From Diplolepis rosae (Eukaryota > Arthropoda > Insecta > Hymenoptera > Diplolepididae), in contig JAPYXD010000581.1 of assembly GCA_030998225.1 (NCBI GenBank), positions 248,001 through 312,000 of the forward strand: DNA of 64,000 nucleotides, given 5' to 3'. The notes under the pieces were generated by a model, which saw only the letters and a program-made list of their open reading frames with translations, was not told the DNA's origin and made no database searches. A program made the position numbers and the translations under genes. Below, in pieces: positions 53,991 to 63,009 of the stretch. Each line of letters starts with the position of its first letter. Positions within the stretch are counted from its first letter, which is position 1.

Positions 53991-54600
53991 TCACCTCAAT
54001 AAGTTATTGTCTTGTGAACTAAAAAAGTTGAGAACCAAATCAATAAATTTTTTTTGTGCAAACAGAATAGTTTCATCTACAAATCTATAATAAAATAAAG
54101 GAGAACAATTATATTTGTCTTTTAAAATTCGTAAGTAATCATTTTCCATATTATCCATAACAATTTCTGCGAATAGAGGTGGAATTGCTGAGCCCATTGG
54201 AGTACCAAAAATTTGCAAACAAACATTATTCTTGAAGGTAGAGTTGGTGTTTTTGAAAAGATATTTAGTACAATTTATAATCTCGTGAAATAGAATTCTA
54301 CACTTATTATGAATAAGTTGATATCTTCGGTCAAATCTCTTTAGGATCAAATCACAGGGTACATTTGTGAATATTGAACTGACATCTAGTGAAAGCAGAA
54401 CATGATTGTCATCTACAACGAGACCTTACAATTTTTTTTGCAGATCTAGACAGTCATTTAAATGGGATTTTGGGACTTTTATACTCTCCTTTAATTCACC
54501 ATATAATATTTTTGCTAGTGTATGGGACTATTAATCAAAGAAATTAAGGGACGGAGTGGTGTATCTTGCTTGTGGACTCTTGGTAAGTCATAGCATTTAG
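53991..54600 (-). pseudogene. Penelope-like reverse transcriptase fragment
   Basis: The minus strand first reads CYDLPRVHKQDTPLRPLISL (54600-54540), the thumb-side KLPKVHKPxxPLRPIVS block of Penelope RT, then passes through frame breaks. An open part (54350-53991) follows with IFGTPMGSAIPPLFAEIVMD (motif B) and SPLFYYRFVDETILFA, where YVDD has become FVDE. The second motif C Asp is replaced, so it is inactive. No GIY-YIG endonuclease was seen. It sits between protease exon relics. Confidence 0.85.
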
Positions 54601-54607
54601 CTAATAC

Positions 54608-54720
54608 AGTGTTTGAACCTCGATTTTCCGTTTGAGTCATCAGTAGGGTTATCACTTATTCATGTTTTCAAAAGCAGAAGGCATCATTCACACGTACCAT
54701 TACAAATATCAAAAATTAAA
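54608..54720 (+). pseudogene. fused ends of S1 protease-like exons 4 and 5
   Basis: GTGTTTGAACCTCGATTTTC through AGTAGGGTTATCACTTATTC is the end of exon 4 plus donor, as at 49301-49350. It then jumps to GTTTTCAAAAGCAGAAGGCA, the end of exon 5 as at 49557. Intron 4 and most of exon 5 are deleted. Confidence 0.75.
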
Positions 54721-55071
54721 AGCAGATGCAGCGCGACGAGACAAATTGGAAACATTGTGACAATCGTACTCGTAATATTTAGACATGCTTCATAAAATTT
54801 TTTCAACCCTCGGATTAGATTGAAGTTTGAAGCAGTAATAAGAATTTTTATCTTTCTCAACAGACCGCAAGGTTACAATGTCTTGCTTTAACCCTCTACT
54901 GGTCATAATGACCCTTATCGTCAAATATCGTCAAATGGGGTCTACGGAGAGGCAATGACCAATTACACTGCTCACATCCGCGAACTCTTTTGATTTAGTG
55001 CGATTCATTTGTGTTCGTAGTTACCAGGATTGTATCGTATTTCCATCTGTTAGTATTCAAAAATTTCTTAA

Positions 55072-56309
55072 GGGGTTACCCCCACTTGTAGCGCAAAAAA
55101 AAGGCCTTTTTCATGAATTTTTTTAAAGAAAACTACAAAACTTTTTTAATCGATCACTATATCATCTTAAAGAACACATCTTGAAGAACTTTCAGTAATT
55201 TTTTTATTGGAAAATATTACATTGTTAAGTGCCAAATGGTCGTCAATGAAATAATTTTTTTATTTATACGGTTTGCGGTGACCAACATTGCGGCGAAGTG
55301 GATCATCTGAAACAAAAAATGTGGACGGATTTAGTCAAATATAAGTATAAACTAGTCTTTAATCGAAGGATTTAAAAAAATATTCATTTTTCACAAAATG
55401 GCGGATAATCAAAGTTAATGGTTCGATTTTAACGAAAAAAACGGCCGTTTTTGGCTATAAAAAGGCCATTTTTTTCGAAACAAAGAATCGAACGATTAAA
55501 GACTACATTTTTATGTATTAAATAAGCCTGCAAAATTTCATGAAGATCGGTTGATTAGTGTTCGAGTAATCTTGGTCACCGACTTCAGCAATGCCATTTC
55601 GAAAAAAACGCGTTTAAAGTTTCAATTTCAGTTTACACGAAGAAAATAATTGTTTTTGTAAACACATAGAGTCATCCATTCCGGGTCCATACAGAAGTTC
55701 TTCCGCCGACGATGCCGATTGCAAAACGGAAATTTGGTGTTGCCTTCTTAACATTCTTCCTTCACGAGTGCTCTCGGCCACACGTCTCTCTGCCAGTGCA
55801 ATCCGTGCTTCGTCGATTTTATCAGCGTATTCGTGCGCGTTGTGTCCACAGCTCACTCCGATTGAGTTCGAATAAAATAATAATGATTTTGAACCTTCGT
55901 TGAATAGTCCAACGGCAATATAAGCTGCTAAATTTACAACGATTGCTCCACTCGAGACGATTTTTGGGCTGATTTTCCAAATAAGTTGATTGAAGCTTTC
56001 GTTGTTATTTTGATTGAAGCCACCGACGCATCTTTCAAGTAAAGTTTCTTTACTCAGATCGTTGTATATAGGTCTGATGGTATCCAATACATTTGATGGA
56101 AGTGGTCTGTAATCGTGTTGGAAAGCCTCGTTTCTCGCCTGAGCTCGTTGATATACACAACGGATTCTTCTCTTTCAACGCTCATATCTCAGTCAATTTT
56201 GTTCGGATCGACTTGAAAATTTCAGGACATATTCTCAGATACTTATACTTCAAAAAAAATGGAATAAAAACAAATCGATTATTTCACAGTTGCAAGTGGG
56301 GGTAACCCC
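55072..56309 (-). mobile_element. Kolobok-like DNA transposon in TTAA
   Basis: GGGGTTACCCCCACTTGTAG at 55072 and CAAGTGGGGGTAACCCC ending at 56309 are inverted terminal repeats, with TTAA on both sides (55068-55071, 56310-56313). The homologous site in the sister duplication (about 50087-50094, TTCTTTATAATG) is empty. The TTAA duplication plus the encoded C-terminal transposase-family piece fits Kolobok better than piggyBac. 1,238 bases, too short for a full transposase. Confidence 0.8.
55614..56087 (-). pseudogene. C-terminal part of a Kolobok/Mutator-like transposase
   Basis: A 157-codon frame on the minus strand: TIRPIYNDLSKETLLERCVG, NQNNNESFNQLIWKISPKIV, VVNLAAYIAVGLFNEG, then SIGVSCGHNAHEYADKIDEA and a basic tail. 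The pattern L..RC..G.TQN.NES.N..IW..CPK is characteristic of the last part of a transposase family common in arthropod genomes (listed as Mutator-like domain in some databases, Kolobok by target site). The catalytic part upstream is missing, so the frame is a leftover of an internally deleted element. Confidence 0.75.
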
Positions 56310-56501
56310 TTAATAATGTAAACTAGTCCTCTCTTGAGCGCACGGCAGGTGGATTTTCGTCAATTTTTTTTCTCAAGAATATATTTTTTTATTTTTGATT
56401 CTCTAGACGTCACTTCTTAGGTTATAAAAGACATGCTGAATTTCATTTTAGAGAATCCTCATTGCTCGACAAATTTTCATTTACTTCGCTTATATTATTA
56501 A

Positions 56502-57119
56502 CCTTTTAGATGCGGGGGTGATCGATATATCGACCTCTCAAGAGGCTCAAAATATTTAATGTTTTAAGGCAAAATTTGATGTTTTGAATACGTAAAAAAT
56601 AGTTTTAAAATTCCTCGAAACATTGTTGACCTTGAAAATCGGTATTTCAAGGTCAAATTTTATTTCCAGTAGAAGCGAGGATTTCAGAGTATTTTCCTAC
56701 GTAATTTGATGGACTGAATACGAAAAAAATACTGAAAAAAATCACTGAGGTATCCTTGACGTTGAAATAGAGATTTTCAAGGTCAAGGGTGTCTCCGGGA
56801 ATTTTTTTACTATTTTTTACGTATTCAGCGCATCAAACTACATACAAAAACCATCTAAAAACTTGACTTACATTAGAAATAAAATTTGACCTTAAATTGG
56901 CGATTTTGAAGGTTAAGGGAGGCTGTGAGAACTTTTTTACTATTTTTTTTCATAATCAGCGCGTGAAATTACATAGAAATACCCTCTCAAACCTTGATGA
57001 CAAATGAGATGAATTCTTTACAGGTCGGGGACTCTACCTGAGAGATCCAGTGATTTTATGTATAAATTTTGCATTTTATACGAGGTCGATTTGTACTGAA
57101 ATTTCTCCGCAGCTAAAGG
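56502..57119. mobile_element. 618-bp piggyBac-type MITE in TTAA
   Basis: CCTTTTAGATGCGG at 56502 and CCGCAGCTAAAGG ending at 57119 are inverted ends with TTAA on both sides (56498-56501, 57120-57123). The sister duplication is uninterrupted here (TATTATTGAATTTTATC at 50273). The interior is made of GACCTTGAA repeats of about 125 bases and a GATCGATATATCGACC palindrome near the left end. A decayed relative in opposite orientation is at 17330-17880. Confidence 0.8.
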
Positions 57120-57650
57120 TTAAATTTTATCGCTAATTAATTATTTTTGGCAGGCAAAACGTAAACTGTGGTTTATATACTAAAATTTTTTGTCGAAAAG
57201 GGGCTTGGACCATTTATTCAATTATAAATAGTTTCGATCCTGAATCATTCGCACTAATGCCTGTACATTTCATATCGGTGAAATGACCACGTGGTTCTGG
57301 GTTCAGAGTCGGGATTTCGTATGACCGGCAGTGGGTAAAATTCACACAAACCTTCTCACTAATGATGAGAATGTCAAATTGAAAAAGTATTATTTTAAAA
57401 TGTCTTTTGATTAAGTTATGTGGGTAATCATTTTGTTTTTAGAGTCTGTAATATTGGGTTGATTTTGACAATATGAAATTTCGGGCGTACGGATATAAAA
57501 GCTCTATCAACTAAGTTATCAACTTTAATCTGTCCGATGACGAAACGTCGCATATATACCAGATAACAGAAATGTATGTTAATATTAATCAAAATTACTG
57601 ATCATTATATATGAGTCAGTGATGTGAATAAGTTTCACATAAAAATAAGA

Positions 57651-57708
57651 ATGTGGAAAATCAGTACAACTCTCCTGGTCATTTTCGTTTCCTGTTGTGA
57701 CGCATTAG
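57651..57708 (+). CDS. gene B exon 1 (signal peptide, GC donor)
   Basis: ATGTGGAAAATCAGTACAAC encodes MWKISTTLLVIFVSCCDAL, a signal peptide like that of gene A, ending TTAG before GCAAGT. A GC donor at 57709 gives the same 58-base exon and phase 1 as gene A. Using the next GT (57712) would put exon 2 out of frame into a TGA. AGATAACAGAA at 57561 is shared with the gene A promoter region. Confidence 0.75.
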
Positions 57709-60700
57709 GCAAGTAGAATGTCTTATAATAAATATAAAATAATAGAATATCATTTAAACATCATATACACATGAGTTTTGGCTGAATATTAAACTCAAAT
57801 TCATAATTATATAGTAATGTGAAACTGGCAGCTGTCCTTTTCATATGAAAGGAAGATTTTTTCGCAGAATTGTTTGTTTTTTTGAGCAATAATGCTCAAA
57901 GTAATCCCTGAAAATATTCTGAGAAGTGGAATAACGCCACGTTGAATGTCACGCTTCCAAGAAAGCATTCGAAATTTGTATATTAGTAGATGTATGTATG
58001 CCAAGTACGTACATATGCCTGTGTATACACAAATACGTGTAGGTATTATAAAGGCTCGTATAATGTACATAGTTTCTTATCTTTTTATAATTTCAGAATA
58101 TGTGACAAACTGAGGGAGTTCAAGAAAAATATTTAGTATTTTGATCAATTGAAGACGGGAAAATAAATAAAAGGAATCAATAGATGATCAAACTATGTTC
58201 GCCTAGTTTAGGAAAGGCACCGATTCAAAAGTGAAAAATTGCGTTCGAACTATTTCTTATTCGTCATTACAAATCTATATGGATGACTGTTAGTTTGTCT
58301 AAGTTTGAATTTGTGGAAAGCACGATTCACACGAAATGTTACAATTAACTAACAGTAATAGTAGATGTACATTTTGTCGAAAAGTACTGAGAATTGATCA
58401 TTCAAAATGTCCGCGTAAAGAGATTATGAAAAACCTTTTTAACGCTAAGTTGGCACCACTGTCCTCTATACTGACGTGGGGTTCAAGCGCGATCTGTCAT
58501 TTGGTTTGTTCACAGTGCTCGATGTTGTCAGTTTATCTTAAGTATGTTTCGCGATTTTACTAATGGATAAGAATATCGAACAAAGAATTTGTCTTAAATT
58601 TTGCATTGCAAATAGAATTTCGTGTGCGGAATCGCTGAAAATGTACAGTGCATTCAAACGCGGTCGAGATGTGGTGGAAGATTTGCTTAGCTCTGGTCGG
58701 CCATTCTGGTCGGCCATCAACGTCTTCAACTGAAGTTAACATCGCTAAAGTGAAGGAAAAACCATCAGTTAAATAAAGAATATTATTTGATCGTTATGAA
58801 GCGTTTGAGAGAGCAAATTGGTTGAAAAAGGGCAGGTTTGTGGAAAGAAAATTCATAGATTTTGGATTACGATAACACATCATCTGACAAGACTAACATT
58901 CTGAACGAATTTTTGGCCAAAAACTCAGCGAATATCATCGAACAACTACCGTATTCACCTGATATGGCTCCGGTCGACTTTTTTCTCTTTTCAAAAGTCA
59001 AATTACCGCTTTGAGGCACTCGTTTAGACTCTATAGAAGACATAAAAGAGAATTCGCGGCGAGAACTAAAGTCGTTTCCAGACAATGCGTTTGAAAAATG
59101 TTTTGATGGTTGGATGATTCGTTGGCATAAGTGTATTATTTCGAGAAGGGCCTACTTTGAAGGCGATAAAATAAATTTGGATAAATAATAAATAGCTTGT
59201 GTTTTATTGACCTAGTCCCGAAACTTTTTTGACAGAATGTAGTGTGACAAGTCAAACTGAAAACATTGTGACAATTGTACTTGTCACATACTCAGAGATT
59301 TTTCGTTAGAGTAAATGATAAAATGAATGAAAATTTATATTTTTTTAAGCTGAAAAATTGACCGAGCCTGGAAACTCTACACGTAAAGAGTTGCTAATAT
59401 GTTTAAATTGTTATTCTTTGAATTTCTTCACGAATATTCAACTAGTTTTGGTATCTATTACGATTAATTAGTTGTACTTCATGCTTTCTTATGCAAATAT
59501 TTTCTTTACTAAATTATTAGTATATATCTGTGTTAAAAGAGTAGTGGAAAATTATAAATGGTTCTTATTCGCATACCAATGAAATGAACTACTGTACAGA
59601 CTAGCATGAATACAATACGAGTTACTAAACTGAGGGACTTTTCATTAGGGTAAATGATAAAAATGAATGAAAATTAAGTATAATATTGTTTCAAAATGGG
59701 GAAAGCTGAGATTTTATTACACTTATTCATATTACGGCATAGAAATTCAATATAGTCATAACAGTCTTCAAAGCATGTAGGAGATAAACATTCATATTAT
59801 GAATATGAACTTGCTAGAGACTTGGCGACGCGTAGTAGAAATCGAAACACCACGCTATCAAGGAAGTATTCGTAGTTTTTATATTTTTAGATGCATATAT
59901 GATAAGTACGTTCATATGACTGTGTAACTAGTGCTCAATCAAGGCCTTTTCATCAAAAAGTCGATATTTTTAAGACAAACTGTGGTTACTTTTTATAACG
60001 AAATCGTGAAAATTGACGTGTTTTTGTGCGTAACAAGCAGGCGGTGACAGCTTGGCGATGTGTTACTGTCTCTGTCTCTTCTATCTTTATTGTCACGAAG
60101 ATACGGAGGCACGCACAAATCGAGCTCTTGAACTCTGACTTTACATCGGAACAATAGAGCCCTTATTTGTAACTGTCCAACACTCCGCTCAAAACGCTCA
60201 TTTTTGCGTACGCATCCACACTCATCAGGACACGCCATTTTCTTGACTGACTTATGAAAAATTTAATTTGCAATTTTAGGCATGATGGAGATAATGATTA
60301 ATAATCCTAGACTACCTACGTGACCGAGGGGCCGTTCACTAGAAGAATCAATGATTTTCCATATTTATAATCGACTCAGAATCAGTGACTCGTCGAAAGA
60401 TTTTTCAGAATTACATGCTACATGGAGGAATCAGCTAGATTGAGTAAAATCTTAGAGATTGATTCTGAAAGTTTGAAAGCCGCGTTCATCAGTAAGTTTC
60501 AGAAGAATCACGGGGAATCGAGCCAGTCAGCTCGAGTTAGCTTGAGATTACTTTAGATCAACGCGTTAAAAATTGTCTAATGCGCAGTGTCGCGCGCAGG
60601 TTACACATACACTACCGTCGGAAATTGTGCGCACGGTGCTTGTGAGCGCTATTGAAAATCATTGCCGACTTCGAACCACGATATCTCGGTGAAAAAAAGA

Positions 60701-63006
60701 GATAGGGCATTTAAAAAAAAAAACAGTTGGGAAGCTTATGAAATTCCACGTCTAGTGATGCTCAAGGAATATTTTTTTGACCTTCTGAAAATAATACAGC
60801 ACGTGAGGAGTTAAAAAAAAAATTCAAGATTTTCTCAAATTTTAATAGTCACTGTAAATATCAACTAAGAATGAAAGGAAAGGAAATGCAGGAAACACGT
60901 TCTTGGAAAGAATTCTGCTTTGTTTTTCTCAGAAATACACTCTACTAAGTGACTTTCGCAAATGTAAACAAACGAATTTGCTTAACTATGCGTCTTCTTT
61001 TCTACAAAATATGAATTTGATCAGAGAAATCTAGATTTGACAGTTAAGTAGTGCACATCACTTTATCTAACAAAAACCTCTAACAGTTTAAAATTTATTT
61101 TTTATTATTTCAAGAACTAAAAACACTCATTTAGATGAATGTACTCCTGCGTTATTAATTTCTTTTTAATTGGTGCTCGCAGTGACTATAACCAATTAAA
61201 AGTGAATTGTTAATAATCACGAATAACAATAAATACTTTTTTTAATTTAGAATAATTAGGAATAAAAATGACTAATGAACAGAATCAAAAATACATATAA
61301 GAGGGCTTAACTTAAGCGCCACCTTTGTGCGTGGCCATTTCGGTCCTGCCTCAACAAAGGAGGCGAGCAACAAACCGGCCGAGAACCGTGATCATCGATT
61401 AAAATTCAATTCAGATACGATTAAACATTTTTAATCGTATCTCGGGTACCCGTGAATATTTTTGAAGTTGTCTTGGCTGTAAAGCTGTATTGGTTCTTAG
61501 CTGACATCGCCGGAGTAGGCTGTAATATTTGAATCAATTAAGGATCAACAAAGAATCAGCTGGACTCTGGTGGAATCAACAGGAATCAATTGTAATGATG
61601 CTGCTCAATGCGCGCAACTGTCGGAATGATCCCTGTGATTCTTCTGAGGTTGGATTCGATTCTTTTCTTTTCTAATTGTCAAAATCAAACCGGATCATGC
61701 TTCAAGTGTAGAATCACATGAATCGTGTGCTACTAAACAGGATAATTATGCTCACGTAGAATCGATTTTTAGTGAACGGCCCCTCGTACACGACTATAAG
61801 TTTGGCTTCGTAACGATGAAGATCGTTTACTTTTCAACATATTTCTGAATCTAGATTTCATGCCTGTAACAAAGAAACGAATTGAAGGAAGTGAGTGCTC
61901 CTTATATTATTGAGTGTACTTTAACAGAATCGAGGTTTAGAATTCAGAAACACATTTCGAAATATTTCTACTCGTTTCATTCTTTGCAGAATCGAACGCG
62001 TCATTGCTGGAATGTGAAGCGTCAGAAGAGTTACATGAGAATTCTCAAGAAGTTGGTACAAATGGAGTTCTAAGTGGCGTAGAATATAAATTCGTGGTTT
62101 CTCTTGGAACATTTGAGGGTAAAGAAAGGGATTTTTTTATCCATAAATGTCTGGCGAGCATGGTGTCATCATGGAACGCTATAACTAGTGCACATTGTGG
62201 CGAACACTGGTAACTCCATAAATATTTTATCATAAAAGTAATTTCGAAAAGCTTATGATCATCGTCATGAAATAGGACACTTTTTAAACTATCCCAGTTA
62301 AATCAAGTAAATGCCATAAGGCAATACCATAATGAGATTTCTCTGTGGAGAAGGGAATGTAAGATGTATGCCTGGGTAGCTCGGTTGGTTAGAAAAGTCA
62401 ATCGGTAATGGAAAGACCCGGGCTTTTCAGAAAGGCATATTTGCTGAACGTAGTATCGTGGCATTTATACTGAGGTATTTAGAATTAATATGCGTGCATA
62501 TTAAATTAATAATAATCCAAAATTCTCCAATTATTTGATAAGAACTTGTATCGATACGATGAACACGAAAGAACCACTTCTTCTTCTTGTTCACTAATGA
62601 TCAATTTTTCTGTCGCTAATATATAATCGCTGGACGAAACAATTGATATCACAAAGGCTTTCAAGGCGCTGTGGTGCGCCAGCGCAAGAATATCCGCCAT
62701 TTGCGCTTCAAGTTCAAAACTTAATAGACACGTGTTGTAAATTTTCGAAATCTATATAAATATACGATACTCAAATATTAAAGTAGTTCCCTGATACCAG
62801 GTTTGCAAATTTACAATACAAAAGTATAGTAGAAGTGTGGTAAAGTTAAAAAGATTTCTAATAGTGTAAATTACAGGTACGCCAAGAACTCCATAAATGA
62901 AGGAGCATTATACGTTATTCCTCAGAGAAAGGCATATACTAATATAGACAAGAAATACTTTATTGAAAAGTTTAAACCTATGGATGACAATATAGCATTT
63001 ATAACG
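57651..63006 (+). CDS. gene B: secreted S1 protease-like protein, partial (exons 1-3)
   Basis: Exons 57651-57708, 61990-62209 and 62877-63006 join in frame to 136 residues; exons 4 and 5 lie beyond the window. Signal peptide 1-19, YKFVVSLG (52-59), the Cys73-Cys89 loop ending TSAHC with the catalytic His88 present, and MDDNIAFIT (128-136), where Asn131 takes the Asp102 position with Asp at 130. The activation-site Arg is lacking (QEVGTNG). It is a close paralogue of gene A with identical exon phases and exon 1 and 2 lengths. One triad residue is kept, the Asp is shifted or lost, the Ser is unknown. Intron 1 (4,281 bases) holds a mariner and a hAT-like element. Confidence 0.75.
58370..59239 (+). 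mobile_element. mariner remnant in gene B intron 1
   Basis: CATTTTGTCGAAAAGTACTG at 58370 and CGAAACTTTTTTGACAGAATG ending at 59239 are diverged terminal repeats flanked by TA. The interior is an internally deleted, frameshifted transposase gene. It is inserted into array sequence related to 49566-49600. Confidence 0.8.
58563..59190 (+). pseudogene. decayed mariner transposase
   Basis: Starts MDKNIEQRICLKFCIANRIS and CAESLKMYSAFKRGRDVVED (helix-turn-helix, with a deletion between KMY and AFK), then RPSTSTEVNIAKVKEKPS in another frame. After loss of most of the catalytic core comes DNTSSDKTNILNEFLAKNSA-like sequence, YSPDMAPVDFFLFSKVK with the third catalytic Asp, RLDSIEDIKENSRRELKSF and the usual C-terminal end. 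At least four frame changes. Dead. Confidence 0.8.
59633..59930. repeat. array-linked dispersed repeat
   Basis: CTGAGGGACTTTTCATTAGG, TTACACTTATTCATATTACG, CATGTAGGAGATAAACATTC and GAATATGAACTTGCTAGAGA are the reverse complement of 8650-8990. The tail (CACCACGCTATCAAGGAAGT to AAGTACGTTCATATG) resembles 51470-51540. A shorter piece of the first part is at 59285-59340. Confidence 0.6.
59940..60310. other. gene B intron 1, no gene recognised
   Basis: Contains an 81-codon minus-strand open frame (59993-60238) of balanced composition, starting MACPDECGCVRKNERF. I recognise no domain and it has no sister copy here. It could be a fragment of a mobile element. Confidence 0.3.
60325..61786. mobile_element. 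hAT-like non-autonomous element with nested Tc1-type element
   Basis: CGAGGGGCCGTTCACT at 60325 and AGTGAACGGCCCCTCG ending at 61786 are inverted ends. The flanks TACGTGAC (60317-60324) and TACACGAC (61787-61794) resemble an 8-base target duplication with two changes, which points to hAT. A shorter copy is at 11105-11676. Comparison shows that 60610 to about 61473 is a later insertion of a different element. No transposase frame was found. Confidence 0.75.
60610..61473. mobile_element. Tc1-type fold-back element, right end lost
   Basis: Begins CACTACCGTCGGAAATTGTG after TA, with the same left arm as 27375-27600. Its middle (GCCACCTTTGTGCGTGGCCA to ACCGGCCGAGAACCGTGAT, about 61315-61395) is the reverse complement of 27650-27740. 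The right terminal repeat is not present, so the edge is inferred from the sister hAT-like copy, where ACACATA is followed directly by CTTGGAGC. The flipped middle suggests a rearranged or chimeric copy. Confidence 0.7.
61990..62209 (+). CDS. gene B exon 2 (catalytic His present)
   Basis: The acceptor TTCTTTGCAG is followed by AA, completing Glu20 with the last G of exon 1. The 220-base exon stays open to the donor GTAACT (phase 2). It encodes SNASLLECEASEELHENSQE, YKFVVSLGTFEGKERDFFIH and MVSSWNAITSAHCGEHW. Position, length and phases equal gene A exon 2. Confidence 0.85.
62370..62440 (+). repeat. degenerate tRNA-like (SINE head) fragment
   Basis: GCCTGGGTAGCTCGGTTGGTTAGA is a good tRNA A-box and D-arm, followed by AGTCAATCGGTAATGGAAAG and GACCCGGGCTTTT. 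The T-arm is incomplete and the anticodon arm does not fold well, so it is a SINE or tRNA relic, not a gene. It lies in gene B intron 2. Confidence 0.5.
62877..63006 (+). CDS. gene B exon 3
   Basis: The acceptor AAATTACAG precedes G, completing Trp93. The exon encodes YAKNSINEGALYVIPQRKAY, TNIDKKYFIEKFKP and MDDNIAFIT before the donor GTAAGA (phase 0). It is one codon longer than gene A exon 3. The acceptor context (GTAAATTACAGGTA) is the same as in gene A. Confidence 0.8.
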
Positions 63007-63009
63007 GTA

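Noticed and set aside
55072..56309. Calling this TTAA element piggyBac
   Set aside because: The ends start GGGG rather than CC(C/T), and the encoded piece resembles the Kolobok/Mutator-like family.
57709..57713. Using the GT at 57712 as the gene B exon 1 donor
   Set aside because: It would add four bases and read into TGA in exon 2; the GC donor keeps length, phase and frame as in gene A.
62370..62440. Possible tRNA gene
   Set aside because: Only the D-arm is good; the anticodon and T-arms do not fold.
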